A stretch of DNA of 64,000 nucleotides, taken from the NCBI RefSeq assembly GCF_024499015.1, contig NZ_CP098604.1, forward strand, positions 1,922,001-1,986,000, read 5' to 3'. This DNA is from Xanthomonas hortorum pv. pelargonii (lineage in GTDB: Bacteria > Pseudomonadota > Gammaproteobacteria > Xanthomonadales > Xanthomonadaceae). The translations under genes were made by a program, and so were the position numbers. Positions within the stretch are counted from its first letter, which is position 1, and every line of letters begins with the position of its first letter. Shown piece by piece: positions 16,623-25,864 of the stretch. The notes under the pieces were generated by a model that searched no databases, was not told the origin of the DNA, and was given only the letters and a program-made list of their open reading frames with translations.

Positions 16623-17444
16623 ATGACCAATCACGACAGCAATCTAGACAAGCTGGATAAGCAGGAACGCGCAGCAGAAGCACAGGATTCGAATCGTGAC
16701 CCGATCTCCGGAGCACCCGGATCGCATCCGGTTGGCGTGGGCGTTGGTGGCATCGCGGGCGGCGCAGCAGCAGGCGCGTTGGCCGGCACCGTGTTCGGCC
16801 CGCTGGGGACCTTGATCGGTGCGGCAGTCGGTGTTGTGGCTGGTGCTGCGGCCGGCAAGGGCGTGGCAGAACGACTGGACCCGACCGTCGAATCCGAATA
16901 CTGGCGCCAGGAACATCAGAACCGTCCTTACTACAAGGAAGGCACCGATTACGATCGCGATTACGCAACGGTTTACGGGTTCGGTCTGCAGGCACGCGAA
17001 ACGCGTCCGACCAGCACCTGGGAAGAAACCGAAGCGACCCTGGCCGGCGAGTGGCCGCGTAATCGCGGCGAATCGCGCCTGGAGTGGGACGATGCACGTC
17101 TGGCTGCACGCGATGCCTGGGAGCGCGCCGATCGCACGCACAGCGTGTATCGCGATGGCGACACGCACTACGAAGGTCGCTTCGACAGCGCAGGTTATCG
17201 CGATGCCGACTATTCGTACGACGATTATCGCCCGGCGTATCGCTATGGCATGCAGGCACGCCAGCAGCACGCCGGCCGCCAGTGGGACGACCATCTGGAA
17301 CGCGACCTGGGTGATGGTTGGGATCGCTTCAAGTCCAACTCGCGTCTGAGCTGGGAAAAGGCCAAGCATGCCGTGCGCGAGGCATTCGACTCCGAGCATC
17401 ACGACGAAGCCGCACGTCGTAACCCGACCGATCCACGCGTGTAG
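16623..17444 (+). CDS. Glycine-zipper protein with a duplicated C-terminal repeat
   Basis: 273 aa. Residues about 36-80 are a glycine-zipper segment (VGVGGIAGGAAAGALAGTVF and repeats) likely to insert in a membrane. The C-terminal half has two related units of about 55 residues: YGFGLQARETRPTSTWEE...SRLEWDDARLAARDAWE and YRYGMQARQQHAGRQWDD...SRLSWEKAKHAVREAFD. The N-terminus (MTNHDSNLDKLDKQERAAEA) is charged with no signal peptide. Probably a stress or envelope protein. I know no function. A clear terminator follows. Confidence 0.8.
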   Translation: MTNHDSNLDKLDKQERAAEAQDSNRDPISGAPGSHPVGVGVGGIAGGAAAGALAGTVFGPLGTLIGAAVGVVAGAAAGKGVAERLDPTVESEYWRQEHQNRPYYKEGTDYDRDYATVYGFGLQARETRPTSTWEETEATLAGEWPRNRGESRLEWDDARLAARDAWERADRTHSVYRDGDTHYEGRFDSAGYRDADYSYDDYRPAYRYGMQARQQHAGRQWDDHLERDLGDGWDRFKSNSRLSWEKAKHAVREAFDSEHHDEAARRNPTDPRV

Positions 17445-17458
17445 CCGTCTCGATCCAG

Positions 17459-17525
17459 CGCTTCACTGCAGTGAAAGCGTGAGCGTAATGAATAAAGAAC
17501 GGGCCCAATGGGCCCGTTTTTTATT
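17459..17525 (+). terminator. Two hairpins ending in an intrinsic terminator
   Basis: First stem CGCTTCACTG/CAGTGAAAGCG (17459-17479, one bulge), then ACGGGCCCA/TGGGCCCGT followed by TTTTTATT (17499-17523). The second is a textbook terminator for the glycine-zipper gene. Confidence 0.85.
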
Positions 17526-17575
17526 GTCGCGCGTTGTTGATGATCGAGCGCGGCGTGATCAGCCATTGCTCCAGA

Positions 17576-18442
17576 TCAACTGGAGGTCTTCTCCACCGCC
17601 CGGATATCGCCACGAAACTCGCGCGTGCCCTGCCCCGACGACGACACCGCGTCGCCCTGCTCCTTGAGCAATTGCTTGCGTGCGGCCACCACTTCCTTGG
17701 CCAGCGCAATCCGACGCCCGACAACCTTCTCGGTCAACCAGTCGATCAGTGCACGCGTGTAGTGGTGCTGATGCTCCTTGACGCTCAAGGCATGGTCGGC
17801 GCCGGCAATCACACGTGTGCTCAGCGAGCGTGCATTGACGAAGGCATCGGCGTAATTGCGCAGCACCGGATGCGGCACGATGACATCGTTTTCGGCTTCC
17901 ACCAGCAACACATCGCCCTTGTACTGCGCGCACGCGGCCAGGGCGATGTTGTCATCGGGGGTCAGTGTGCGCTGGCGGTAGTCCATCAACTCCGGATCGG
18001 CATTGAGGCTGACCTTGGGGTGGTCCCAATGTTCGTCCTTGTAGAGAGCAGGCGAGCGCAACGCCAGCCATTCCACCGGGCGCTCGCGCGTCAGCAGGGC
18101 AGACAGATAACCGCCGTAGCTCAGCCCAACCACGGCAATCGACTGCGCGTCCACATACGGCAGATGCGCGAGTTGATCGTAGGCGGCCTTGATGTCGTCC
18201 AGGTTCTGCGCACGCGTCACTGTCTGGCGCATCGATGCGTAGCCTTCGTGACCACGCAGGTCGAAAGTCATGCAGATGCAGCCCAGGCCCACCGCCTCGC
18301 GTGCGCGCAGCAGATTGTGGTGCTGGCTGCCACCCCAGCCGTGCACGAACAACACGGCCGGCATGCCAGACGGCGTGAGCAAGGTGCCGCTGAGTGCGTC
18401 CTGGTCGACGGGAATTTGGATGCTGGAAAGTTTGGCTTCCAT
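17576..18442 (-). CDS. Alpha/beta hydrolase (dienelactone/peptidase S9-like)
   Basis: 288 aa. Alpha/beta-hydrolase core with oxyanion segment FVHGWGGSQ, nucleophile elbow [11 protein letters not shown] (Ser), acidic residue in [10 protein letters not shown] and catalytic His in GADHALS. No signal peptide, so cytosolic. The C-terminal 60 residues are charged and helical. Start overlaps the stop of the DUF3182 gene (TAATG), which implies translational coupling and a shared task. Substrate unknown. Confidence 0.82.
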   Translation of the reverse strand: MEAKLSSIQIPVDQDALSGTLLTPSGMPAVLFVHGWGGSQHHNLLRAREAVGLGCICMTFDLRGHEGYASMRQTVTRAQNLDDIKAAYDQLAHLPYVDAQSIAVVGLSYGGYLSALLTRERPVEWLALRSPALYKDEHWDHPKVSLNADPELMDYRQRTLTPDDNIALAACAQYKGDVLLVEAENDVIVPHPVLRNYADAFVNARSLSTRVIAGADHALSVKEHQHHYTRALIDWLTEKVVGRRIALAKEVVAARKQLLKEQGDAVSSSGQGTREFRGDIRAVEKTSS

Positions 18443-19527
18443 TAGGTGCTGGATACCCTCCTGTATTTGTAGCGCGGACCTGGCCCGGCATGCTCGGCGC
18501 GGTAGTAGATCTGCGCATCGGCCGGCGGTTCGCCCTGATAGATCTCATGCGTGGATGCTGTCACCCATTGCAGTGCCGGGTCTTGCTGAAAGCGGGCGAT
18601 TGCAGCGAGCTCGGCCGGGGTGGCGCCACCGACCCGCCAGGATTGCTCCAGCACGCCGCAGATCAGCCCAGCCTGCGCATCTTCACCGCTGACCACATCG
18701 TAATTGCGGCGCGAGATGTGCAACTCAGGATAGGCGGCGGTGATGAATCGATCGTATCTGCAGGCCTGTTCGACCACGTGTTTCTGCAATGCCGACAGCG
18801 CGGTGACGGCCAGCGCTTCGAGCGATCCGCGATACACCTGCAGCGACGAGCCGCCATAGACCTCGTCATCCTGCGCGTTGCGCACATTGCATTGCGTGCC
18901 GAAATAGGCGATCTGAATTCCGGCAACACACAACTCGCCAACGCTATGCGTGACTGCATGCAGGACGTTGCGCTCCAGCACGGCACCGTGCGTCGCAAGA
19001 TAGCAATCAGGCAGGCTGTCCAGTGCATCTGCCAACTGCGCGGCGTTGGCGATGCGCCATTGACCATTGCCACCAACGCCGGTCGGCAGCTTGAGTCGCA
19101 CCCCTCCGCCTGGCAGCAATGCATCCAGCGCGTGCTCGGCATCGGCACGCGAAAACACCGTGTAGCCTGGTAGCGTGGCCGGGATCAGCGCGGTGGCTAG
19201 CGCCTGATTCCAACCAGGGATGCTGGCCGCATCGTCGGCGATCAGCGGATGACCAATCACCTTGGTCGCCAGAAACGCGTGCGGCACGATGCCGCCCAGC
19301 AGATCGCCGTTGTCGTCGATTCCCAAGCCATGCGCCTGCTCGGTGGTCAGGGTCTCGTCGGGCACATGGAAAACTGCCGCGTCATCAGCGGCCGCTGTTG
19401 CATCATGCGCGCCCAGCAAGCGTTCAATTTCGCTGCACACCCACGCATGCGTGATCTGCTCATGGCCGTGTTCGGGCACCAGACGCGTGACATGTCCCAG
19501 CACCTGCCGATACCGCTTGTGTGCCAT
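18442..19527 (-). CDS. DUF3182 family protein, ATP-grasp-like
   Basis: 361 aa. Matches the DUF3182 family by features such as [23 protein letters not shown] and [17 protein letters not shown]. The Gly-rich segment after a lysine strand and the later acidic residues recall ATP-grasp ligases. Start: GAGGGG precedes GTGATG; the ATG (19527) has the better spacing. Coupled by a TAATG overlap to the hydrolase, which suggests a ligase/hydrolase pair acting on one metabolite; that is inference. Confidence 0.75.
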   Translation of the reverse strand: MAHKRYRQVLGHVTRLVPEHGHEQITHAWVCSEIERLLGAHDATAAADDAAVFHVPDETLTTEQAHGLGIDDNGDLLGGIVPHAFLATKVIGHPLIADDAASIPGWNQALATALIPATLPGYTVFSRADAEHALDALLPGGGVRLKLPTGVGGNGQWRIANAAQLADALDSLPDCYLATHGAVLERNVLHAVTHSVGELCVAGIQIAYFGTQCNVRNAQDDEVYGGSSLQVYRGSLEALAVTALSALQKHVVEQACRYDRFITAAYPELHISRRNYDVVSGEDAQAGLICGVLEQSWRVGGATPAELAAIARFQQDPALQWVTASTHEIYQGEPPADAQIYYRAEHAGPGPRYKYRRVSST

Positions 19528-19625
19528 CACGTTCCCCTCGCGGCGCTCGGCCGCTTGATCGTTCTGGCTCTAATCGCGCACCTGAAACCTGCAATGCGTT
19601 ACCGCACGCGGGTTGCGCTAGCGTT

Positions 19626-19808
19626 TCACTTCAGTACCAGGTAGACCCCGAGCACAATCACAAGCACCACGACTAGGCTGATGGCGACGCGCCCGCCACG
19701 CAACTCCAACAAGGCATGCCACCACACGCGTGCTTCCGATGTGCCGCTAGCGTGCTGCGGCTTGCTGCGACTGCTTTCGCTCTCCTGCATCCTGGGTGCT
19801 CTCTCCAT
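19626..19808 (-). CDS. Small single-pass membrane protein
   Basis: 60 aa: a hydrophilic Ser/Arg-rich N-half and one C-terminal transmembrane helix (VAISLVVVLVIVLGVYLVL). A second Met six codons in has GGAGAGAG upstream and may be the true start (19790). No recognised family. Located 98 bp upstream of the DUF3182 gene on the same strand. Confidence 0.5.
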   Translation of the reverse strand: MERAPRMQESESSRSKPQHASGTSEARVWWHALLELRGGRVAISLVVVLVIVLGVYLVLK

Positions 19809-20177
19809 TACGTCGCTGCAGAGCTTACGGATCAGACGTTACACAGGTGTAGAGCGGTTCAGAATATTCCGTAAAACACGGCTGTTTCTAACGCAATTTA
19901 TCGTATTCATCTTTGCGCTGCGCTCATTTGCGCGGCGCATCGATCCGCTCAAAGTGATACAGGCCGGTGCACGAGCCGAATGTGGTCGCTGCCGTCGATG
20001 CTGGAATTCGCAGGTCGGCCGCAGTGCATATGCAGCGTGTAGAGATCCATAAAAACTCTGACTAATTAAGAAAATACGGCCGCACGAAGAGCCAATGGTC
20101 GCGTTCGATGATCATTCGTTGACATACCCGCAGTTACCCTGCACGTCAAGTTTGTTTAACCCGGACCACCCGAAGTC
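19809..20177. other. Spacer with a possible repeat remnant
   Basis: 369 bp with no gene. It contains TGTAGAGCGGTTC (about 19850), the same end sequence that starts the composite palindromic repeats, but no hairpin follows, so it may be a truncated copy or chance. Otherwise fairly AT-rich. Confidence 0.35.
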
Positions 20178-20459
20178 ATGAGCAGAGACCCCTCCGTTAT
20201 CGATGTACAAGCCGAAATCGCGCATTGGCAAGCGCGGCATGCCCAGGGCAACCTTGGTGCAGGCAAGTTCAGCGAGTTGTCACCGGTGGTGAAAATGGCC
20301 TGCGATATCTATCTGCAGGCGCCGCGTTCAAGTGATCAGGAGCGTCTGCGATTGTTTCGCGACCGCCTGGAACATCACTTCATTTCATCCAACACCCAGT
20401 CCAATTACGAGCAGTTGGCCACCGATTGCTGGCAGCGTCTGGGCATGCGCAATAGTTGA
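20178..20459 (+). CDS. Conserved-looking small protein (93 aa), unknown function
   Basis: Sequence begins MSRDPSVIDVQAEIAHWQAR and contains FSELSPVVKMACDIYLQAPR and a Cys/Trp near the C-terminus (TDCWQRLGMR). Predicted helical and cytosolic. Codon use is like neighbouring genes. No family recognised. It is followed 43 bp later by another small gene on the same strand. Confidence 0.65.
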   Translation: MSRDPSVIDVQAEIAHWQARHAQGNLGAGKFSELSPVVKMACDIYLQAPRSSDQERLRLFRDRLEHHFISSNTQSNYEQLATDCWQRLGMRNS

Positions 20460-20502
20460 GTACGTCAGTGTCAGCAGGACCCGTTATTCATTGGAGAACG
20501 TC

Positions 20503-20769
20503 ATGAAAACCCCGTATCAAGTGCAGCAGGAGCTGGAACGATTGGAGCGGTTGGTACCGCACATCGTCAGCGACCAGGGCGACCGCGCGGAGGACATCCT
20601 TGGCTTTCATGTGGCCAGTCTGCTGGGCAGTGCGCCGGCCAGCGAACACGCGCTGATTCGCGAACGCACCGCACGCATGACGCGTATCTGTCGCAGCGCG
20701 CAGGACGCAGTGCATGCACCGGCCAGGCCGATGGGCCTCGGGTCGGTAGCCCAGACCCAGTGGGCGTGA
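20503..20769 (+). CDS. Small protein (88 aa), unknown function
   Basis: Starts MKTPYQVQQELERLERLVPH after a TTGGAGAA box 6 bp upstream. N-terminal helices rich in Glu/Arg; one Cys (RICRSAQDAV). The open frame upstream to 20332 overlaps the previous gene and is not used. No family recognised. Likely co-transcribed with the gene at 20178; a terminator follows. Confidence 0.6.
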   Translation: MKTPYQVQQELERLERLVPHIVSDQGDRAEDILGFHVASLLGSAPASEHALIRERTARMTRICRSAQDAVHAPARPMGLGSVAQTQWA

Positions 20770-20795
20770 GTGCATAACTCCCCCCGCGCATTATC

Positions 20796-20821
20796 GGAGC
20801 CGCACAGCGGCTCCTTTGCAT
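20796..20821 (+). terminator. Intrinsic terminator-like hairpin
   Basis: Arms GGAGCCGC/GCGGCTCC around ACA, followed by TTTGCATTTT, 27 bp after the preceding stop codon. Confidence 0.65.
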
Positions 20822-20868
20822 TTTGCCGTCGGCACCTGCCGGCGGTTTCTTCAACGCTCAGGACGTCC

Positions 20869-21462
20869 ATGAAATCCCTTCTTGTTGCTACCTCGTTGTT
20901 CGCCATGCTGACGCTCACCGCGTGTGATCGCCCCGGCGGCGATGCCTCGCGCACCGCACCGGCCGTCTCGCCGGAACCCACTGCCGCACCGGTCAGCGGC
21001 ACCGGCGCAGCCGAATTGGCCAAGGGCGATGGCGCGGTGCTGGGCGTGCTGGCGGCGCTGGATGAAAACGAAATCGCGCTGGCCAAGCAGGCCATCGCGC
21101 AGGAAATGGGCGGCGCCACCGACGCATTCGCCAGGCAGATGCTGCACGACCACGAAGCCAATCTTGAAAAGTGCAAGGCCTTGGGTGCCACCGGCAGCGC
21201 GCGCGCCGATGCGATGCGCGCCAAGGGCAAGGCTTCCGCCGATGCGCTGTCGCAGACCTTGACCCTGCCAGACGGCAAAGATGCGTATCGCAACGGCTTC
21301 ATGCGTACCATGGTCATCGACCATGGCGACACCATCAAGATCATCGACTCCGAACTGCTGCCCGCTGCCGAAAGCGCACCGGTCAAGCAGCATCTGGAAG
21401 AGAGCCGCCGCGTGGTTTCGGCGCACTTCGAGCGCGCCCACGCGGTGTCTTCGTCGAAGTAA
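20869..21462 (+). CDS. DUF4142 family lipoprotein
   Basis: 197 aa. Lipoprotein signal peptide with lipobox LTAC (Cys19), then a Pro/Ala-rich linker and a four-helix, ferritin-like DUF4142 domain (LAALDENEIALAKQAI, ARQMLHDHEANLEK, FMRTMVIDHGDTIKIID). Family members are periplasmic; His/Asp positions in helices 2 and 3 could bind metal. The ATG at 20869 gives the signal peptide. No partner gene is evident. Confidence 0.83.
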   Translation: MKSLLVATSLFAMLTLTACDRPGGDASRTAPAVSPEPTAAPVSGTGAAELAKGDGAVLGVLAALDENEIALAKQAIAQEMGGATDAFARQMLHDHEANLEKCKALGATGSARADAMRAKGKASADALSQTLTLPDGKDAYRNGFMRTMVIDHGDTIKIIDSELLPAAESAPVKQHLEESRRVVSAHFERAHAVSSSK

Positions 21463-21651
21463 GCACTCGGCTGTTTTAGCGATCGCGCAACGCGCCGGCT
21501 GGTCCGGCGCGTTTGCGTTTGGGCTGCGCAGCGATCAGCTCGGTGCAACACGCCGTGATCCTATCGCAGCACTGGCAAGGCATCGACTTCACTGCGCTGC
21601 CCCCCGCCCTGGCCTATCGTGCCGCATCGCCTTGGCCCAGGAATCTCCACC

Positions 21652-22539
21652 ATGCAGTTGCTCATCACCGGCGGCACCGGTTTTATCGGCCAGGCACTGT
21701 GCCCGGCGTTGCTGCGCGCCGGGCATCGGGTCAGCGTACTGACGCGCGATTCCCGCCGCGCCAACCGCACCCTGCCCGGCATCACCGCCGTGGAGACGCT
21801 GGACGGCGTGCAAGCCGATGCCGTCATCAACCTGGCCGGCGAGCCGCTGGCGGCCGGCCGCTGGACCGATGCACGCAAGCAGCAATTTCGCGCATCGCGG
21901 CTGGGCATCACCCGGCAACTGCAGGCCTGGATCGTGCAGCAACCGGCCGAGCAACGCCCGTCCGTGCTGATCTCCGGCTCGGCGGTGGGCTATTACGGCG
22001 AACGCGGCGACACCGCGCTGACCGAAGCAGACAGCGCCGGCGACGATTTTTCCGCCGTGTTGTGTCGCGACTGGGAGGCCGAAGCGGCCAAGATCGCCGC
22101 ACTGGGCCCGCGCGTGAGCTGGGTGCGCACCGGCATCGTGCTCGACCGCGATGGCGGCGCGCTGGCGCGCATGCTGCCGGCGTTCCGCTTTGGCGGCGGC
22201 GGCCCGTTCGGCAATGGCCGCCACTGGATGAGCTGGATCCACCGCGCCGACATGGTCGCGCTGCTGCTGTGGCTGCTCGAGCACGGCGAAGCCGGCGCCT
22301 ACAACGCCACCGCACCGACCCCGGTCACCAACGCCGAGTTCGCGCGTACGCTGGCCCGGGTGCTGCACCGCCCGGCGCTGCTGGCGCTGCCCGCCGGCCT
22401 GCTGCGGCTGGGCTTCGGCGAAATGGCCGAGCTGCTGCTGATCAGCCAGCGGGTGCTGCCGCAACGCGCGCTGGCTGCCGGCTTCCGCTTCCAGCACCCA
22501 GGCCTGGAAGCGGCGTTGCGCGCCATCCTGCAGCGCTGA
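21652..22539 (+). CDS. TIGR01777-type NAD-dependent epimerase (SDR, YfcH-like)
   Basis: 295 aa extended short-chain dehydrogenase. N-terminal Rossmann motif ITGGTGFIGQAL, then VINLAGEPLAAGRW, active-site segment LISGSAVGYYGERGD with the YxxxK tyrosine region atypical for the family, and the C-terminal PxxLLRLGFGEMAELLL segment diagnostic of the YfcH/SulA group. Substrate unknown; often linked to cell envelope or division in annotation only. AGGA lies upstream of ATG 21652. Confidence 0.85.
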   Translation: MQLLITGGTGFIGQALCPALLRAGHRVSVLTRDSRRANRTLPGITAVETLDGVQADAVINLAGEPLAAGRWTDARKQQFRASRLGITRQLQAWIVQQPAEQRPSVLISGSAVGYYGERGDTALTEADSAGDDFSAVLCRDWEAEAAKIAALGPRVSWVRTGIVLDRDGGALARMLPAFRFGGGGPFGNGRHWMSWIHRADMVALLLWLLEHGEAGAYNATAPTPVTNAEFARTLARVLHRPALLALPAGLLRLGFGEMAELLLISQRVLPQRALAAGFRFQHPGLEAALRAILQR

Positions 22540-22690
22540 GCTGCGCCACCTGTCCGGTGACTTCGGCCACCAGGGCAAAGCCGCTGGCCGCGCTGGAATG
22601 CGCGCCTGAGCCATGCACTAATATTTGCCTAATGGCGACCTCCGACAGTGGCGCGCATCTCGGACAGGCCCCGTGCCCGGCGGAACTTCT

Positions 22691-23356
22691 ATGCACCTGC
22701 TCCTCGTCGAAGACGACACCATGCTGGCCAACGCCATCTGCGCCGGCGTGCGCCAGCATTCCTGGACCATCGACCATGTCGGTAGTGCCAACGCCGCCAA
22801 GACCGTGCTGGTGGACCATCGCTACACGGCAGTGCTGCTGGATATCGGCTTGCCCGGCGAGTCCGGGCTGACCGTGATCCGCTTCATGCGCGGCCAGTAC
22901 GACGCCACCCCGGTGATCGCACTGACTGCGCGCGGCCAGCTCACCGACCGCATCCGCGGCCTGGATGCCGGCGCCGACGATTACCTGGTGAAACCCTTCC
23001 AGTTCGATGAGCTGATGGCGCGGCTGCGCGCGATCACCCGGCGCAGCCAGGGCCGCGTGGTGCCGCTGCTCACGCAGGGCGATGTCTGCGTGGACCCGAG
23101 CAGCCGCAAGGTCACCAGGGACGGCAAGTGGGTCGCACTGAGCGCGCACGAATACCGCCTGCTGCTCGCATTGATGGAACGCGCCGGGCGCGTGGTCACC
23201 AAGGATCAGCTGGAAGAAGGCGTCTACGGCGGCCCGTCCGAAGGCGGCAGCAACATGATCGCTGTGTATGTGCACCAGTTGCGCCGCAAGCTGGGGGAGG
23301 AGCTCATCTCCACCGTCTATGGTCAGGGCTACATGGTCGGCAAGGCACCCGAATGA
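22691..23356 (+). CDS. OmpR/PhoP-family response regulator
   Basis: 221 aa. Receiver domain 1-115: acidic pair VEDD, phosphoacceptor Asp in VLLDIGLPGESGL (about D51), conserved Thr in ALTARGQ and Lys in YLVKPFQFDEL. Then a winged-helix DNA-binding domain (LSAHEYRLLLALMERAGRVV...NMIAVYVHQLRRKLG). Resembles QseB/TctD/PmrA regulators. It overlaps the sensor kinase start by 4 bp (ATGA), so both are made from one mRNA. Confidence 0.9.
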   Translation: MHLLLVEDDTMLANAICAGVRQHSWTIDHVGSANAAKTVLVDHRYTAVLLDIGLPGESGLTVIRFMRGQYDATPVIALTARGQLTDRIRGLDAGADDYLVKPFQFDELMARLRAITRRSQGRVVPLLTQGDVCVDPSSRKVTRDGKWVALSAHEYRLLLALMERAGRVVTKDQLEEGVYGGPSEGGSNMIAVYVHQLRRKLGEELISTVYGQGYMVGKAPE

Positions 23357-24554
23357 GGTCGCTGCGCGCGCGCATGATCGCAGCACTGGGCACGATCGTG
23401 GTACTCAGCTGGGCGGTCTCGATCTGGATCCTGATTGCGCTGATCCTGCAGGGCCGGGAAAGCGCCTGGGAGCATCACTTGAACGACTTCGGCGAGCACC
23501 TGGCCAAGGTGCTGCCGGACCAGATCGAACAGCGTTTCGAACCTGTCGCTCCTGCACACGCGCCCCTGCCGGCCGCGCAGCCCTCGTGGGACACGGCCGG
23601 CACCCCCACCGAATCCACCAAGGCCGATCTCAAACGCACCTTGACTGCGGTTGTATTGAACACCGTGCAGCTGATGACGCTGGCACTGCTGATGTCCTGG
23701 GCGGTCCGCACCTCGCTGGGGCCGCTGCGCAAGATTTCGCGGGCGATCGCCGCACGCAAGGGACTGGACACCGAACCGGTGCCGATGGACAAGGTGCCGG
23801 ACGAAATTCGCCCCTGATCGCCTCGTTCAACACCTTGCTGGCGCGGGTGGAAAAAGCCATGCAGGTCGAGCGCGATTTCATTGCCGATGCCGCGCACGAA
23901 CTCCGCACGCCGCTATCCGCACTGCATGCCTATGCCGAAGTCGCGCTGCGTGCGCCCACGCTGGAAGCCAAGGACGCAGCGCTGCAACAGCTGCTGGAAA
24001 CCGCGCGCCGCAGCAACCGTCTGGCCGAGCAATTACTGGACCTGGCGCGACTGGATGCAGGCATCACATCGGCGGCGTATCAGCAGGTCGATATGGGCGA
24101 ATTGATCACCCATGTGCTGGACGAATTCAGCGTGCAGGCAGATGCGCGCCACATCACTCTGCAGCTGGAAGCCGCACCGTGCACCCTGCGTTGCGATGTG
24201 GACGCAGTGGGGATCCTGATCCGCAATCTGGTCGACAACGCCATCCGCTACGGCCGCACCCATGGCACGGTTGAAGTGAGTTGCGGCTATTGCCTGCGCG
24301 CCGATGTGCTGCACCCGTTCGTGCAGGTCAGCGATGACGGCCCCGGCGTGCCGGAGAGCGCACGCGCATCCATCTTCGAACGCTTTTACCGGGTTGCCGA
24401 CAGCGAGGTGCAAGGCAGCGGTATCGGCTTGTCGCTGGTGGCCGGCATCGCACGGCTGCACGAAGCCACCATCGAAACCTGCGAAGGCAACGAGGGGCGT
24501 GGCCTGTGCGTGCGCGTGGTGTTTGCCAGCGACAGTGCGCGCGTTGGTGGCTGA
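23353..24554 (+). pseudogene. Sensor histidine kinase interrupted by a 1-base frameshift
   Basis: Two-component sensor partner of the preceding regulator. Part one (23353-23817) carries a membrane helix (about 12-34), periplasmic loop, second helix (about 103-120) and HAMP-like linker, and stops at TGA 23815 right after VPDEIRP. Part two continues in the -1 frame from 23814 as LIASFNTLLARVEKAM, then the H-box IADAAHELRTPLSALH, N-box LVDNAIRYG, and G-boxes SDDGPGVP and GSGIGLSLV. One C missing from the run at 23811-23814 explains the break; restoring it gives a normal kinase of about 400 residues. Either a recent inactivation or a sequence error; all catalytic boxes are intact. Confidence 0.82.
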
Positions 24555-24648
24555 CTGCAGTCCGCGCACCGCAATGGCGCGCCGACGATACCAATAAGTT
24601 TCCAAAACCGCTTGCCTAGAGTGCACTCACCGCACGCGTCCAGGATGC

Positions 24649-24945
24649 ATGGTGATGTTCCACTCGATCCGTTCCACCCATCTCGCTCCGGCCGCCGTCT
24701 CGCTGCTGGCACCGCACATCGCCGCCAACGACAGCGTCACGACCGCTGTCACTGCTGCGACGCCTGCACTGGAATTCCGCTGCGGCCGCACCGGCACGCG
24801 CAATCGCGACATCTGGAGTGCGTTACCGGATATCCGCAGCGCGCGCGATGCACGCCGACTGCAGCACTGGGCAAAAAGCAGTGTGTTGTTCGTTGCCGCA
24901 GCGGTGGTCTTTGCGCTGGCCTTGGCCAGTTTCTTGATGCATTGA
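24649..24945 (+). CDS. Small membrane protein (98 aa), unknown
   Basis: Polar N-terminal 70 residues and one C-terminal transmembrane helix (SSVLFVAAAVVFALALASFL) ending in MH. Two near starts (ATGGTGATG); no convincing SD, so the start is uncertain. No family recognised. Stands between the sensor kinase and the DUF3313 gene on the same strand. Confidence 0.5.
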   Translation: MVMFHSIRSTHLAPAAVSLLAPHIAANDSVTTAVTAATPALEFRCGRTGTRNRDIWSALPDIRSARDARRLQHWAKSSVLFVAAAVVFALALASFLMH

Positions 24946-25005
24946 GCGCTGGGCATCGGCTGTGTGCTGTTGCAACGCCATTTCCTCTTCTTCAGGTACT
25001 TTTTC

Positions 25006-25668
25006 ATGTCGCACTCTTTTTCTGTCCGTTGCTGCGCGCTCGTGATGGTTAGCGTGACGCTGATCGGCTGCGCCAGCACGCGTCCGATGCCGTATAGCCA
25101 ACTGCCGTCTGCCAGTTATCTGCGCCTGCACGACGGCAGCCGCGGCGACCGCATGCCGTATTCGTATGAGAGCCAAGTGGACTGGACCCGCTACCGTGCC
25201 GCGCTGATCGAGCCGGTGAGCATCTATCGCGGGCCGGACGCGCAATTCGAAGACGTGCCCGAGCAGGACAAACGCATGTTGGCCGACTACATGCAGCAGG
25301 AGTTCGGCAATGCGATCGGACAACGCTGGCAGCGTGCGACCACGGCAGAGCGCGACAGCTTACGTGTGCGCATCACCTTGACCGGCGCCAAGCCCAGCAA
25401 ACGCGTACTCGGCACCTTCATGAAGGTGGATATCGGCGGCGGTTCCTACAACGCAGTGCAGGCCGCGCGCGGCAAGGAGGGCGCGTTCTCCGGCTCGGTC
25501 AGCTACGCGGTGGAAATCTTCGATGCACAGAGCAATCGCCTGCTCGCTGCCTATGTCGAAAAGCAGTATCCGAGCGCGATGAACATCAAGGCCAGCCTGG
25601 GTGCATACGACGCGGCAAAAGCCGGCATTCGCAAGGGTGCCGAGCAGTTGGTCAAAGGGATGGAGTAA
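25006..25668 (+). CDS. DUF3313 family lipoprotein
   Basis: 220 aa. Signal peptide with lipobox LIGC (about Cys17), then a domain typical of DUF3313: LPSASYLRLHDGS, YRGPDAQFEDVPEQDKRMLADYM, LTGAKPSKRVLGT, and a Gly-rich stretch followed by SYAVEIFDAQSNRLLAAYVEKQYP. Outer-membrane or periplasmic lipoprotein of unknown role. ATG 25006 selected for the signal peptide; the 14-codon upstream extension (rich in Phe) lacks one. Confidence 0.8.
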   Translation: MSHSFSVRCCALVMVSVTLIGCASTRPMPYSQLPSASYLRLHDGSRGDRMPYSYESQVDWTRYRAALIEPVSIYRGPDAQFEDVPEQDKRMLADYMQQEFGNAIGQRWQRATTAERDSLRVRITLTGAKPSKRVLGTFMKVDIGGGSYNAVQAARGKEGAFSGSVSYAVEIFDAQSNRLLAAYVEKQYPSAMNIKASLGAYDAAKAGIRKGAEQLVKGME

Positions 25669-25821
25669 CTCCCTTCTCCCACCGGGAGAAGGTGGCGCAT
25701 AGCGCCGGATGAGGGTACGAGCGAAGCCTCGTGCAGTTGGAACGACACGAGGGCTTCGCCCCGTACCACTCCCCAACCCCTCTCCCGACGGGAGAGGGGC
25801 TCTGCGCCAGGGAGAAGGGCT
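25669..25821. repeat. CTTCTCCC-type palindromic repeat pair
   Basis: Hairpin one CTTCTCCCACCGGGAGAAG (25673-25691) with GGTGGCGCATAGCGCCGGATGAGGGTACG; central imperfect repeat around GCGAAGCCTCG/CGAGGGCTTCGC; hairpin two CCCCTCTCCCGACGGGAGAGGGG (25780-25802). Lies between the convergent DUF3313 and histone-like genes and may act as a shared 3'-end structure. Confidence 0.8.
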
Positions 25822-25864
25822 TCTTTAGTTCGTCAGCGTGCAGTGTCAGCTTGGCCCCGCACCA

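Noticed and set aside
23811..23814. Phase variation by a homopolymer in the sensor kinase
   Set aside because: A run of four Cs is too short for frequent slippage.
23805..23820. Programmed -1 frameshifting in the histidine kinase
   Set aside because: No canonical X-XXY-YYZ slippery heptamer and no obvious downstream pseudoknot; a simple one-base deletion or read error fits better.
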